From assembly GCA_963703355.1 (NCBI GenBank), contig OY969813.1, forward strand, positions 4,216,001 to 4,280,000: a stretch of DNA of 64,000 bases, in the 5' to 3' direction. The translations under genes were made by a program, and so were the position numbers. A model generated the notes under the pieces. The model did not search any database, was not told where the DNA came from, and saw only the letters and a program-made list of their open reading frames with translations. Positions 28,123-38,253 of the stretch are shown here, in pieces; the stretch's first letter is position 1, and each line of letters begins with the position of its first letter. The DNA is from Puia sp963703355. GTDB taxonomy: Bacteria > Bacteroidota > Bacteroidia > Chitinophagales > Chitinophagaceae.

Positions 28123-31017
28123 TTAATTTACAGGACTTTCTGTGTTATTTTGGATATTATCCTGGTCTTCCTTGTTGTTTTTACGTTTGAAAAGCGAGGC
28201 ATCTACCTTGCCAAAACGATAATTAAACTGCAATCTGAAGAATTGAGGATCCCTGTAACGGACGCTATGTTGGGTTGAATATTCAGAGTTAATATACACA
28301 TCGGACCGGCGTGTAGCGAACATGTCGTTGATGTTAAATGTGAGGCTGGCGGCCTTGTTCTTTAAAAATTCATATTTAATCGATCCGTCCACGCCACCCG
28401 TTGGAAGGGAATAGCCCTGGGCGTTACCACTCACAGTACCTCCTCTTCCACCACCACTCTGTCCGGCTATACCACCGGGAGGAAGTACAGATTTAGAGGT
28501 ATAATCGCCCGTGATTTGAATCGTAAAATTCTTTGGCAGTTTAAAAGTTGTATTGACTTTTGCAAACCAACTATAACTGGCAGGTGCAGTTGTAATGGAG
28601 TCGCCGGCATTAATTTTCGAGGTATAAATATTAAGGTTTGTGGTAAGGTCCCACCATTTGGTAATACTGTTTCTTCCAATCAATTCCAATCCCCCCACGT
28701 AACTGGAATTTGCATTTATATACGTATTGATTAGGACAACGGAATCAGTCAAGGGGTTGACCTCAGTGGTTTGATAACGCGTTATGAGATCGGTTGTATA
28801 TTTATAATAAACGGAAGCGAGAAAAGTATTCTTCCGGTAATTCAACTGGTAAGCCATTTCAAGTGAATTGGTAAACTGGGGTTTTAGATTTGGGTTACCC
28901 CGACTAAGATTCAAAGAATCCGAATAATCTGTGTAAGGTGAGAGTTGTAAAAATCCTGGCCGGTCGATTCTTCTGGTATAATTTAACTGCAAACTTTGCT
29001 CGTCATTTAGTTTATCGGTTAGAAATACACTTGGGAAAAGACTGATTGGATAATTATTGCTGAAAGTACCTACTGTATCTTTGAGTCCGCCTGGGTTTTC
29101 CTGATCTTTTTCTGCATAACTATTGGAACCCCGATAACCAGAATTTTCAGCCCGCAGGCCCAATTGAAATCCGAGGTTACCTACGGTATTAGAATACTGA
29201 ACATATCCGGCCAAAACCTGATCGTGATATGCGTAATTGGAAGATAAAAGTGGCTGATAAATCAGATTTCCTTCGCTGTCTACGGTATTAAAATTATTTA
29301 GATTACTGATATTGCGAAGAGCTATCCGTGCACCCGCTTCCAGCTTTGATTTCTCAGTGAATGGATTGGTAAAATCGGTTTGGGCTGTTATGAATTTATT
29401 GTCACCGCTGGAGTTAGTTTGCTGTTTGTAAATACTCGATAACATACCACCCGGCACATCGTATAAATAGGAGGTTATCGGATTTATGCTGGTAACCGTG
29501 CCCCCGGTATAATTTGCATTGGCTGTCCACTCTTCACCTGATCGCGGGAAATTATGTTTGAAGCTGATCATTCCTGATTTATTTTTAAAATCAGTTGATG
29601 TATTCGAATAACGCTGGGTAAAAGAGCTATTTGAGTAACCATCGTTGTACAGTGTGTCGGTAGTAATACCGCTGTTTGTAGTGGGAGTAGAAACGCCGTT
29701 TACCAATGTTCCGGAAATCGTAAACGTATTTCTGTTATCCAGCAAATAATCCATGCCGATACGACCAAATGCAAAATGACTGTTGGCCATATTGGTGTCA
29801 ACTTCATGCAACTGATATTCAGGATCAGAAATAAACGTAAGGCGGTCTATGGTGCCTGGTGATTTTGTTATCCTGTGATTATAGTTGCCGCTGGCAAAAA
29901 AATTGAATTTTCCCTCTTTGATATTGATATTTCCTCCAACATTGTATCCTCCGTATTTGTCAATTCCTGCTCTAATCGCACCGTTGTAGCCCGGCTTACG
30001 ATTTTTCTTCATGATGATATTCAGAATGCCGGAAACACCGCCGGAAGCATCGAACTTGGCACCCGGATTCGTAATGATTTCAACACTTTCTATTTCATCC
30101 GCCGGAATCTGATCCAGTGTAAGCGTAGTGGGTTGGCCGTCCACAAAAATCGTGGGCGCTGCATTTCTGAGGGTTACGTTTCCATCAATGTCGACTGCCA
30201 GTGAAGGAATATTTTTCATAATGTCAACTGCTGATCCGCCTGATGCAGAAATATCTTTCTCTACGTTATATATTTTTCGATCAATACCCAGCGAGATAAG
30301 CGGTTTATCTGCCGTAACGGTAACTTGTTGCAGACTGGTAGGATCAATTTCCATTTTAATATTTCCCAGGTCCCTGTCTACTGCGTCCAATCTTTGGTCG
30401 GGGTCGGAACTCTGGGCGTCTTTGAAATTAAACGCCACTTTTTGGTCGATGAGTTTATATCCGATCGCACTTACTTTCATTCGATAATTGCCAAATATGG
30501 GTAAATTCTCAAAACTAAAATCTCCGTTGGCTGGGGTAATTGCTCCACGAATTACCGAGTCGCGCCTTATGTGGCGGGTGGTATCTATGATCGCTATGAC
30601 CAACTGTACGGATGTTCCGTCCAGTCCCTTATTGGTTTTGGCATCCACTATTTTCCCGTAAAAATGTCCGATTGCCGGCGACTGCCGACCATTTGTTCTG
30701 CCATATCCCGAGCCCGGACGGGTGGCTCCTGCCGAGGTATTTCTTGCTTTATGAAACGTAGTATCGGGGGAAGCGTTTGTTACAATGCGAGCTACAGTAT
30801 CCTGCTGCACAGCAGGTAAGGATTTTGGAAGTGAGTCGGGAGGAATTGAATCCGTTTTTTTATCCGTAGAATCTTTAGGTAAACCAGGTAATACAACGGG
30901 TTTAGTTTCTTTTGGGAAATTCGGCATGGCAGGCAAGGTGGAATCCTGCGAAAAAGAATTATCAGATAAAGCCAAAAAAAACAAAACGGACACCAAACAG
31001 AACACCGAATTTTTCAT
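28123..31017 (-). CDS. TonB-type outer-membrane beta-barrel receptor
   Basis: A 964-residue outer-membrane protein. Order: signal peptide (MKNSVFCLVSVLFFLAL), a proline/aspartate-rich linker of ~100 residues, a carboxypeptidase-regulatory-like beta-sandwich (IGHFYGKIVDAKTNKGLDG), a plug domain (VDIMKNIPSLAVDIDGNVTLR and VEIITNPGAKFDASG), and a large barrel of the 'outer membrane protein beta-barrel family' type. The C-terminus is asparagine-rich rather than ending in an aromatic residue. No SusD partner is adjacent, so substrate class is open. tRNA-His lies upstream on the same strand. Confidence 0.88.
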   Translation of the reverse strand: MKNSVFCLVSVLFFLALSDNSFSQDSTLPAMPNFPKETKPVVLPGLPKDSTDKKTDSIPPDSLPKSLPAVQQDTVARIVTNASPDTTFHKARNTSAGATRPGSGYGRTNGRQSPAIGHFYGKIVDAKTNKGLDGTSVQLVIAIIDTTRHIRRDSVIRGAITPANGDFSFENLPIFGNYRMKVSAIGYKLIDQKVAFNFKDAQSSDPDQRLDAVDRDLGNIKMEIDPTSLQQVTVTADKPLISLGIDRKIYNVEKDISASGGSAVDIMKNIPSLAVDIDGNVTLRNAAPTIFVDGQPTTLTLDQIPADEIESVEIITNPGAKFDASGGVSGILNIIMKKNRKPGYNGAIRAGIDKYGGYNVGGNINIKEGKFNFFASGNYNHRITKSPGTIDRLTFISDPEYQLHEVDTNMANSHFAFGRIGMDYLLDNRNTFTISGTLVNGVSTPTTNSGITTDTLYNDGYSNSSFTQRYSNTSTDFKNKSGMISFKHNFPRSGEEWTANANYTGGTVTSINPITSYLYDVPGGMLSSIYKQQTNSSGDNKFITAQTDFTNPFTEKSKLEAGARIALRNISNLNNFNTVDSEGNLIYQPLLSSNYAYHDQVLAGYVQYSNTVGNLGFQLGLRAENSGYRGSNSYAEKDQENPGGLKDTVGTFSNNYPISLFPSVFLTDKLNDEQSLQLNYTRRIDRPGFLQLSPYTDYSDSLNLSRGNPNLKPQFTNSLEMAYQLNYRKNTFLASVYYKYTTDLITRYQTTEVNPLTDSVVLINTYINANSSYVGGLELIGRNSITKWWDLTTNLNIYTSKINAGDSITTAPASYSWFAKVNTTFKLPKNFTIQITGDYTSKSVLPPGGIAGQSGGGRGGTVSGNAQGYSLPTGGVDGSIKYEFLKNKAASLTFNINDMFATRRSDVYINSEYSTQHSVRYRDPQFFRLQFNYRFGKVDASLFKRKNNKEDQDNIQNNTESPVN

Positions 31018-31138
31018 AAAGAAGATGCAATACAACATTCAGGTTCAAGGAATGTGCCTAATTGAATTGCTAACCGGTTGTTAAAGGAAATAATGACAGG
31101 AGGGCGAGTTATCACCTGACAAATGAAAGAGAAAAATG

Positions 31139-31213
31139 GGTGGATGACGGGGTTCGAACCCGCGACCCCTAGAACCACAATCTAGTGCTCTAACCAGCTG
31201 AGCTACAACCACC
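31139..31213 (-). tRNA. tRNA-His (anticodon GTG)
   Basis: Cloverleaf on the minus strand. The anticodon arm CTAGA-TTGTGGT-TCTAG has anticodon GTG, the T arm is GCGGG-TTCGAAC-CCCGT, and the D arm is GCTC-AGCTGGTTA-GAGC. The additional 5' G (G-1) at 31213 faces C73 at 31139, the identity mark of histidine tRNA. The acceptor stem contains one U5-U68 mismatch. A full 3' CCA is not encoded. Confidence 0.95.
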
Positions 31214-31327
31214 ATTTGGGCAGCAAATCTAAGGAAAATTTTATTCACCCGTCAACCCTATTTACCGCTAACATATATGAGTGGTTAATATTCAGTGAAT
31301 CAACAACAATAAAGAACCATTAATCGT

Positions 31328-31335
31328 TATTTTTG
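31328..31335 (+). promoter_or_regulatory. -7 promoter box close to the ctp start codon
   Basis: TATTTTTG fits TAnnTTTG and ends four bases before the ATG at 31340, so the transcript would begin at or next to the start codon (leaderless). A clear TTG -33 element at the proper distance is not seen, which lowers confidence. Confidence 0.4.
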
Positions 31336-31339
31336 AACA

Positions 31340-33487
31340 ATGTCCAAACTGTTTTCATTTATGCTCAATAAGAAGAATTTACCCGTAGTGTTGCTCGTGT
31401 CCGTAATTGGGATCGCCATTGCACTTAAGACTTTTGCTTTCAGTGGTAATCCACCGACAAAATATGAAAGTATACTAAAAAATGTCAGCGAGCTGCTTGA
31501 AGAAATTCATTACAGTCCGAAAAATATTGACGACCAGTTTTCAAAAGAAGTATTCAAAAAATTTCTAAGCGAGGAAGATGTCGAGAAAAAGATATTCTTA
31601 AAGTCAGATATTCAGGAATTATCAAAATACCAGACTCAGCTCGACGATGAAATACTGGGTAAAGTGCCCGTGGCATTTGTTCCGGCGGTAGTTGCAATCT
31701 ATAAAAAAAGACTCCAGGAAACGCAGCATGTTTCTCAGGAGATACTATCTCAGCCTTTTGATTTTACGAAACAGGAGACCGTTAACCTTGACTACGATAA
31801 ACTGGATTATCCTGCAAATGCAACAGCCCAGCGGGAAGAGATCAGAAAAAAATTGAAATACCTGACTCTTGAAAAATATGCTGACTTATTAGATCAGCAG
31901 ACTGCGGCAAAGGGAAAACCAGGATATGTAGCAAAAACAAATGAGCAATTGGAGAAAGAAGCCCGTGAGAAGACATTGAAAGTGTCGGATCGTTTTTATG
32001 AGCACTTGAAAATTAAAGCGGATGACGACAATTTCTTTAACACTTTTGTTGAAACCATTGTACAATGTATGGATCCCCATACAGACTATTTTCCACCGGT
32101 GGAAAAAAGATCTTTTGATGAAGATATGAGCGGTCGTTTTTATGGTATCGGTGCAGCGCTGCGTGATGAAGAAGGCACTATTAAAATCGTGACGTTGGTT
32201 ACCGGAAGCCCTGCATGGAAATCGGGACAAATTACGGTAGGAGATGTAATACTTAAAGTGGGTCAGGGGAATCAGGAACCGGTAGACCTCAGCAGTTACA
32301 TGGTGGAAGATGCGGTTAAAATTATACGTGGCAGTAAGGGAACAGAGGTAAAGCTTACGTTAAAAAAAGCGGATGGTTCCATTAAAGTAGTTTCTCTTGT
32401 AAGAGACGAAATAGTACAGGATGAGAAATTTGCCAAAAGCGTAATTATCCAAAGTGACAAAGGCAAAATCGGTTATATTTTTTTACCAGAATTTTATGCG
32501 GACTTTGACAATCCAAAGGGCAGTCGTTGTTCAGTAGACGTAGCCAGGGAGATTATTAAACTCAAAGAAGCAAAAGTAGACGGTATCGTTCTTGACCTCC
32601 GTAACAACGGTGGGGGGTCATTAATAGATGTTGTACAGATGGTCGGTCTCTTCATAGAACAAGGTCCTGTTGTTCAGGTCCGCGACCGTGATGGTAAGCC
32701 TCAGGTGCTGAATGATCGGGATAAAAGTGTATTATATGACGGACCGCTAGCCGTTATGGTAAATGAATTCAGTGCGTCGGCTTCAGAAATTTTTGCTGCA
32801 GCGATCCAGGATTATCATCGCGGTGTGATTATCGGAAGCACGAGTACATATGGAAAGGGCACGGTACAAAGAAATATACCATTGGACAAAAATGTTGGGT
32901 ATAACGATCTTGGGGGGCCTTTGGGCACCGTAAAACTTACGCTTCAGAAATTTTATCGAATCAATGGTGGTTCAACACAATTAAGAGGTGTATTTTCAGA
33001 CATCGTGCTTCCTGATCTTTATGAACACTACAAGATTCGTGAAAAAGACCAGCCGGATGCGCTGGCCTGGGATGAAATGCCAAAGGCGGATTATACAACC
33101 TGGAAATATGCATATGATATAAACAATATCAAAAATTCAAGTCTGGAGAGAACGAATTCGAATATTGCATTCACTACAATATCAAAAAATGCCGCATGGC
33201 TGGATAGTCAGAACGATAAAATGTTCCCGTTAAATCTTAAAACATACCAGGACGAACAAAAAATGGTACGTGAATCTGTAAAACAAATCGATTCCGTAAG
33301 TAAATTAACTGTGCCGATGAATATTTATTCGATGCCGCAGGATACGCTCAAATATGCTGAGGACAAGGATAAGGCAGACCGCTACAAACAGTGGGTGGAC
33401 AGCCGTAAGACTGATATTTATCTCAAGGAAACGGTAAACGTTATGGATGACATGATTTCGCTAAAGGCTGTGGTTTACAATAAATAA
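31340..33487 (+). CDS. Carboxy-terminal processing protease (S41, Prc/Tsp type)
   Basis: A 715-residue periplasmic serine protease that trims or degrades proteins from the C-terminus. It has an N-terminal membrane segment (VVLLVSVIGIAIALKTFAF), a long helical N-domain and a PDZ domain around residues 255-345 (GRFYGIGAALRDEEGTIKIV). The S41 catalytic core follows, with the Ser in NEFSASASEIFAAAIQDYHRG and the Lys in STYGKGTVQ. The C-terminal DUF3340-like extension is present, as in E. coli Prc. The gene ends at a spacer made of octamer repeats that folds into a hairpin, facing the convergent MFS gene. Confidence 0.93.
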   Translation: MSKLFSFMLNKKNLPVVLLVSVIGIAIALKTFAFSGNPPTKYESILKNVSELLEEIHYSPKNIDDQFSKEVFKKFLSEEDVEKKIFLKSDIQELSKYQTQLDDEILGKVPVAFVPAVVAIYKKRLQETQHVSQEILSQPFDFTKQETVNLDYDKLDYPANATAQREEIRKKLKYLTLEKYADLLDQQTAAKGKPGYVAKTNEQLEKEAREKTLKVSDRFYEHLKIKADDDNFFNTFVETIVQCMDPHTDYFPPVEKRSFDEDMSGRFYGIGAALRDEEGTIKIVTLVTGSPAWKSGQITVGDVILKVGQGNQEPVDLSSYMVEDAVKIIRGSKGTEVKLTLKKADGSIKVVSLVRDEIVQDEKFAKSVIIQSDKGKIGYIFLPEFYADFDNPKGSRCSVDVAREIIKLKEAKVDGIVLDLRNNGGGSLIDVVQMVGLFIEQGPVVQVRDRDGKPQVLNDRDKSVLYDGPLAVMVNEFSASASEIFAAAIQDYHRGVIIGSTSTYGKGTVQRNIPLDKNVGYNDLGGPLGTVKLTLQKFYRINGGSTQLRGVFSDIVLPDLYEHYKIREKDQPDALAWDEMPKADYTTWKYAYDINNIKNSSLERTNSNIAFTTISKNAAWLDSQNDKMFPLNLKTYQDEQKMVRESVKQIDSVSKLTVPMNIYSMPQDTLKYAEDKDKADRYKQWVDSRKTDIYLKETVNVMDDMISLKAVVYNK

Positions 33488-33503
33488 CTTAGGCAACAAC
33501 AGG

Positions 33504-33597
33504 AGTATAAGAGAGTATAGGAGTATAAGAGTATAAGAGTATAAGAGTATAAGAATTAAATGACCCTCACTCCTATACTCTTATACTCTCCTATACT
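33504..33597. terminator. Hairpin built from GTATAAGA-type octamers, between convergent genes (octamer locus 3)
   Basis: Tandem octamers (GAGTATAA/GAGTATAG) fill 33502-33556. The arm at 33504-33532 is complementary to 33569-33597 over 29 bases, with one G-U and two A-C positions and a 36-base loop. It lies exactly between the ctp stop (33487) and the stop of the convergent MFS gene (33599). This suggests a bidirectional terminator or processing site made from repeat units. No strong poly-U tract follows on either side. Confidence 0.6.
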
Positions 33598-33598
33598 G

Positions 33599-34744
33599 TC
33601 ATTCTTGTTTTATCCTGATCTTGGTGGCGATCACTGCAATCATGGTTCCCATAACAGCAATCAAACCAAAGGAGATTCTCAAGCTGGTAGCCTGCGCTAT
33701 GAATCCAATGAACGGAGGTCCTATCAGGAAGCCCAGATAACCAATCGTTGAAACTGCGGCTATAGCTACTCCGGGTGACATCACTTTAGATTTCCCAACA
33801 CTGCTGTAAATTAATGGTACTACCGAAGAAACTCCTGCTCCGACAATAAGGAATCCAATGGTAGCTACAATGAAATTAGGAAAACATACCGCGAGAAGCA
33901 ATCCGCTGGCGGTTAGTATTCCGCTCAATTGCAGCATTCTTTTCATGCCTATTTTGTAAGCAACCCAATCGCCAATAAATCTTCCCATGGCCATCGTGCT
34001 CACATATGCAGTGAAGCCCACAGTTATCCATGCCGCATCGGGTTTAACGATTTTTGCAAAATAAACGCCACTCCAGTCGCTCATAGCACCCTCACAAATC
34101 ATCGCACAAAATGCGATCAACCCAAAATTCAGAATGGACTTATCGGGACGGGCGAAAATCGGTTGTTTGTCATTGCGATTTTCATCTTTCGGAATAAGCT
34201 TTCCGGCAAAAACAATGATTATCAGAAGAGCAATACCAGTTATGCATAAAAAGTGGTATGGCGGGATAATGTAATACCTGACCATTAAAGTACCTACGGC
34301 GCCACCAGCGAACCCTCCCATACTCCAAATTCCGTGAAAGGAAGCCATGATGGGTTTTTCGTAAAACTTTTCTGTTCCAACTGCCTGGGTATTCATGGAA
34401 ATGTTTAACATATTTCCTCCAAATCCAAAAAAGAACAGCGTAATCATTAATAACACGGCTGAACCTGCAAAACCTAACATGGGAAGTGTTGATGCGTACA
34501 GCAACGCTGCTATAATAACAATAATGCGACTTCCGTATTTGGCAACTAAAAAGCCTGCAACGGGAAGAGATGTGAGGAGACCAGCAGGTAAACAAAGAAG
34601 TATGCCACCCAACGACGCATTGCTAAGCTGCAGCCTGCTCTGAATATCAGGAATACGTGATGCCCAGGAAAAGAAACAAATTCCTGCAAGAAAGAAAAAG
34701 CAACTTACTGCAATCCGATATAAGCGTCTTTGGGGAAGGGACAT
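33599..34744 (-). CDS. Major facilitator superfamily transporter (YbjJ-like)
   Basis: A 381-residue inner-membrane transporter with twelve predicted hydrophobic segments in two halves. The opening SCFFFLAGICFFSWASRIPDIQSRLQLSNASLGGILL resembles the YbjJ branch of the family, whose substrates are unknown. The start at 34744 (MSLPQRRLYRIAV) avoids a nine-residue extension. It converges with ctp and is followed upstream by the subtilase gene on the same strand. Confidence 0.8.
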   Translation of the reverse strand: MSLPQRRLYRIAVSCFFFLAGICFFSWASRIPDIQSRLQLSNASLGGILLCLPAGLLTSLPVAGFLVAKYGSRIIVIIAALLYASTLPMLGFAGSAVLLMITLFFFGFGGNMLNISMNTQAVGTEKFYEKPIMASFHGIWSMGGFAGGAVGTLMVRYYIIPPYHFLCITGIALLIIIVFAGKLIPKDENRNDKQPIFARPDKSILNFGLIAFCAMICEGAMSDWSGVYFAKIVKPDAAWITVGFTAYVSTMAMGRFIGDWVAYKIGMKRMLQLSGILTASGLLLAVCFPNFIVATIGFLIVGAGVSSVVPLIYSSVGKSKVMSPGVAIAAVSTIGYLGFLIGPPFIGFIAQATSLRISFGLIAVMGTMIAVIATKIRIKQE

Positions 34745-34803
34745 AACAAACAGCAAATTACAATTTTGCAATTTGCTGTCTGATTAAATTTGACGAGGAG
34801 GTT

Positions 34804-36510
34804 TTAATTTTTTTCTTTCTGAAGCGTTGACTTCAACATTTCTTTTTTCTTCGGATCCGAAATAGCATATGCAAGTTTTACCGCACCATATGCATTCAGG
34901 ATTCCCCCGGATGCGCTTAATTCTGAAAGAGGAACCATTACATTGTCAGTACCGGGTTTTTTAGCTTTTACCGTTGGCATAAAAGCAGATTTTTCTATAC
35001 AGTATTTTACTTCCTGAGGAGTGAGGGTAGGGAAATATTCCAGTATAAGAGCCGCCACACCAGTAACAACAGGGGCGGCCATACTTGTTCCATCGAGATT
35101 TCCATATTTATTGCCACCAGGTAATGTGGAATAGATTCTGGTACCGGGGGCAAACACATCCACTCCTTTTCTTCCATAATTGGAAAAAGATGCCGTATAA
35201 CTTTTAAAATTTTCTTCAGCTTTCGGATCACTGCTCGCACCCACAGTTATCCAGTTCCTGGCATAAAATTTTGAATTTTTATAATTAGGATTTGGGAAAT
35301 TATCCACTGAATCTACATTTTCAGCGTCATTGCCTGCTGCGTGTATTAACAATACACCTTTTGACTCTGCATATTTTACAGCGTCGTCGACCCAGGATTT
35401 CTGAGGCGATAAATTTTTACCAAAACTCATGTTGATTACCCTCGCGCCATTATTTACTGCATAGCGAATTGCCAGTGCGATGTCTTTATCATGTTCATCA
35501 CCATTTGGAACGGCGCGGATCATCATGATCCGTACGTTATCGGCGATTCCGTTTATTCCAATATTATTATCTCTCTCAGCACCAATAATTCCACTTACAT
35601 GCGTGCCGTGCATAGGATCTGAAGCCATAATATCATTATTTCCATAAATACTGTCCCTGATATTGTTTTCATCATCCTTGACTACATCACCGCGATAGTT
35701 TTTTGGAGCCGTTTCTTTGATTTCCATTTTCTTTTCTTCACGGTCTGCCTGATCGGTGAAATCGGTTATGAACGTGGTGTTGGTCATATCCATAATGTGA
35801 TTTTCCTTAAACAGGTACAACAGAACAGATTTTGCTGTGCGCACATCCATATCATCTGTAACAAAACTATCCAGATCATTACCCGTGTATTCTTTTCTTC
35901 CCATAGCGACCTGGATAATACTGTCACTTTTTACACATGCACTTACTACCCGTTTAAGCATTAAAAGGTCTACACCATCATCTGAACCATCTCCCATAAT
36001 TTTCTTCTTTGCCTTCATCCACATTTCATAATGTTCACGTGTAGTGGTACTCATAGTGTCAGTAGCAATCTTCTTGTTGTCGAACTGATCTTTGTATTTG
36101 TAAAATACGCGCCCCTCTTCCTGGGAATCGTCTTTGACATTTGACCCATCCTTTCCTCCGATAAAATTCCAGCCATGAATGTCATCAACATATCCATTGT
36201 GATCGTCATCTATTCCATTGCCCGGAATTTCCCCCGGGTTTGTCCATAGGACATGAACGAGATCTTCCTGTAACGTATCTACACCAGAATCTATCACTGC
36301 AACCAAAACCGGTTTGCTCTTGAGATTTTTTAAACGCAGGAAGTCGTAAGCATTTGCGAGACTGATTCCATACACGCCGTCTTTTTCTTTATCAAGAAGA
36401 TGCCAGCCTTTTACGAGTTCGGGTTTAACATTGGCTCCCTGCGCGAAAGTTGCATATGAAAGCGTGATCAGAGCAAAAGAAAATAAAACCTGTTTGGTAC
36501 GAATATTCAT
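34804..36510 (-). CDS. Secreted subtilisin-like serine peptidase (S8)
   Basis: A 568-residue exported protease. After the signal peptide (ending SYATFAQG) comes the S8 domain with the catalytic triad in VAVIDSGVD (Asp, near residue 73), MHGTHVSGIIGA (His, near residue 302) and GTSMAAPVVTGVAAL (Ser, near residue 479). About 230 residues separate Asp and His, a large charged insertion containing a DDDHNGYVDDIHGWNF calcium-like loop; many Bacteroidota S8 enzymes share this layout. No C-terminal sorting domain is present. It may act in the periplasm. It follows the OmpA gene on the same strand after 127 bases. Confidence 0.9.
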   Translation of the reverse strand: MNIRTKQVLFSFALITLSYATFAQGANVKPELVKGWHLLDKEKDGVYGISLANAYDFLRLKNLKSKPVLVAVIDSGVDTLQEDLVHVLWTNPGEIPGNGIDDDHNGYVDDIHGWNFIGGKDGSNVKDDSQEEGRVFYKYKDQFDNKKIATDTMSTTTREHYEMWMKAKKKIMGDGSDDGVDLLMLKRVVSACVKSDSIIQVAMGRKEYTGNDLDSFVTDDMDVRTAKSVLLYLFKENHIMDMTNTTFITDFTDQADREEKKMEIKETAPKNYRGDVVKDDENNIRDSIYGNNDIMASDPMHGTHVSGIIGAERDNNIGINGIADNVRIMMIRAVPNGDEHDKDIALAIRYAVNNGARVINMSFGKNLSPQKSWVDDAVKYAESKGVLLIHAAGNDAENVDSVDNFPNPNYKNSKFYARNWITVGASSDPKAEENFKSYTASFSNYGRKGVDVFAPGTRIYSTLPGGNKYGNLDGTSMAAPVVTGVAALILEYFPTLTPQEVKYCIEKSAFMPTVKAKKPGTDNVMVPLSELSASGGILNAYGAVKLAYAISDPKKKEMLKSTLQKEKN

Positions 36511-36637
36511 TCTTGATTTTTTATATGGCCTGTAAACCGTCGTTTGAGTGCAGGTCTGCCTTTATTAATGATTTAAAATATTTGGACCCGCAAAGATCAT
36601 CATATGTTTAATATATAAGTCAATCAATTCATGGTTT

Positions 36638-38104
36638 TTAACGGTTTTTTAATTGGAACACAAATACCACGCGACGGTTCATCGCCCTGCCTTCTTCAGT
36701 ACTATTGGTTGCAACGGGTAAGCTGTTTCCAAAGCCTTTGGTCTGAATGCGATGCGTGTCAACTCCAAGTCCCATAAGCACTTTTTTAACCGATTCTGCG
36801 CGTTTAAGTGAAAGTTCGAGATTATATTTTTCAGTTCCCAAATTATCGGTGTGTCCTTCGATTGTCAAATCAAGATCAGGATTTGATTTCAGACTGTCTG
36901 CCAACTCTTTAAGTGCCGGGTAAGAGCTATTTGTTAGTCTGATACTGTTTACTTTGAACATCACATTCGCCGCAACAAGATCTGCTCTTTTGGTAATGGT
37001 TGCCTTAACCGCCGGGCAACCCTGATTCTCTACTGTTCCTGGCTGGTCGGGGCATTTATCCTCTTCATCGTTAACGCCATCCTGATCGCGGTCTGGTATT
37101 GGGCAGCCATGGTATTTTGGCGAACCGGGTACTGTTTTGCATGAATCTTCTTCATCATTTACCCCATCATGATCTGTATCGGGTATAGGACATCCATGAT
37201 ATCGCATCAGACCAGGAATTGATTTGCAGGAATCCTGTTCGTCGTTGATGCCATCGTGATCGGAATCGGGTATAGGACAACCATGGTATTTTGGCGGGCC
37301 AGGAATTGTTCTGCAGGAATCCAGGTCGTCGGGTGTGCCGTCGTTGTCGGAATCAATTGCCCCGGTTGGTGCCGGCCTGGGATTGTTTAGCCATATTCCA
37401 AAAGATCCTCCGAAAACCTGGTTATGGAAAGTTGAAGGGTAATCTGCGGTATATGCATTTGTTAGTCCACGGCTGAAATATGCGCCAATAAGTACGTTGC
37501 CCAATTCAAAGCCTGCTTTAGCAACAATTCCAATATCGAAGGTTTTATATTTTTCCGGACCGTTACCTACTGGTAAATCATCTGTTCCAGACTGATAAAT
37601 ATAATTGGTAGCATTATACTGTAATACCCGGTTCTGATAGCTTTCTGAAGCACCATAAATGAAAGCAAAATATGGTCCTGCACTCAGATAAAAATGATCT
37701 TTTTGATTTTTTGATAAAGACAATTTCCACGTCAGGTACAGAGGAATTTCTACGTAATTAAGATTTAATGTATGCTGATTGTATAACGTGTCGTTCTGAT
37801 AAACAGCGGAATCATACGATCTTTGATACTGATTTCCTTTCGCACTATACAATATACCGGGTTCGATAAACAGATTTTTCCTGCCTAATGGAATTTCTGC
37901 AAGAACGCCCAGTTCAAAACCTGTATTAGCTGAATAATATTTTCCGCTTGCAGTATCGAATCCCGGAATTGAATTTTTCTCTAAGAAATTGGAAGAATGA
38001 ATGCCTCCCCAGGCTGCCAATCTGATCTGGGCTTGCATTGACGTGCACATCAAACCGGAAATCAGGAAACTCAACAGATACCGGTAAATCCTTTTAAAGT
38101 TCAT
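36638..38104 (-). CDS. OmpA-family outer-membrane protein with thrombospondin type-3-like repeats
   Basis: A 488-residue envelope protein. Order: signal peptide (ending SMQAQ), an eight-strand-type barrel (residues ~25-255), then four DxDxDG calcium-binding repeats with conserved Cys pairs (units around CRTIPGPPKYHGCPIPDSDHDG), and a C-terminal OmpA domain. That domain contains EGHTDNLGTEKYNLELSLKRA and NRRVVF, the peptidoglycan-binding pattern with conserved Asp and Arg. It should tether the outer membrane to the cell wall. The start at 38104 (MNFKRIYRYLL) gives the signal peptide. Confidence 0.92.
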   Translation of the reverse strand: MNFKRIYRYLLSFLISGLMCTSMQAQIRLAAWGGIHSSNFLEKNSIPGFDTASGKYYSANTGFELGVLAEIPLGRKNLFIEPGILYSAKGNQYQRSYDSAVYQNDTLYNQHTLNLNYVEIPLYLTWKLSLSKNQKDHFYLSAGPYFAFIYGASESYQNRVLQYNATNYIYQSGTDDLPVGNGPEKYKTFDIGIVAKAGFELGNVLIGAYFSRGLTNAYTADYPSTFHNQVFGGSFGIWLNNPRPAPTGAIDSDNDGTPDDLDSCRTIPGPPKYHGCPIPDSDHDGINDEQDSCKSIPGLMRYHGCPIPDTDHDGVNDEEDSCKTVPGSPKYHGCPIPDRDQDGVNDEEDKCPDQPGTVENQGCPAVKATITKRADLVAANVMFKVNSIRLTNSSYPALKELADSLKSNPDLDLTIEGHTDNLGTEKYNLELSLKRAESVKKVLMGLGVDTHRIQTKGFGNSLPVATNSTEEGRAMNRRVVFVFQLKNR

Positions 38105-38253
38105 TGCCTGTATAAACGTGCAGAGAATCACAATATTATCTTCCAATAAGCCTAAAGCACAAAGGGTAATGCCTAAAACTTTTTTCAGGCGCAAATGCGA
38201 TTATTCAACAGGAAATATGTAGAAAACAGGGTTAAATGATAAATAATTAAGTT

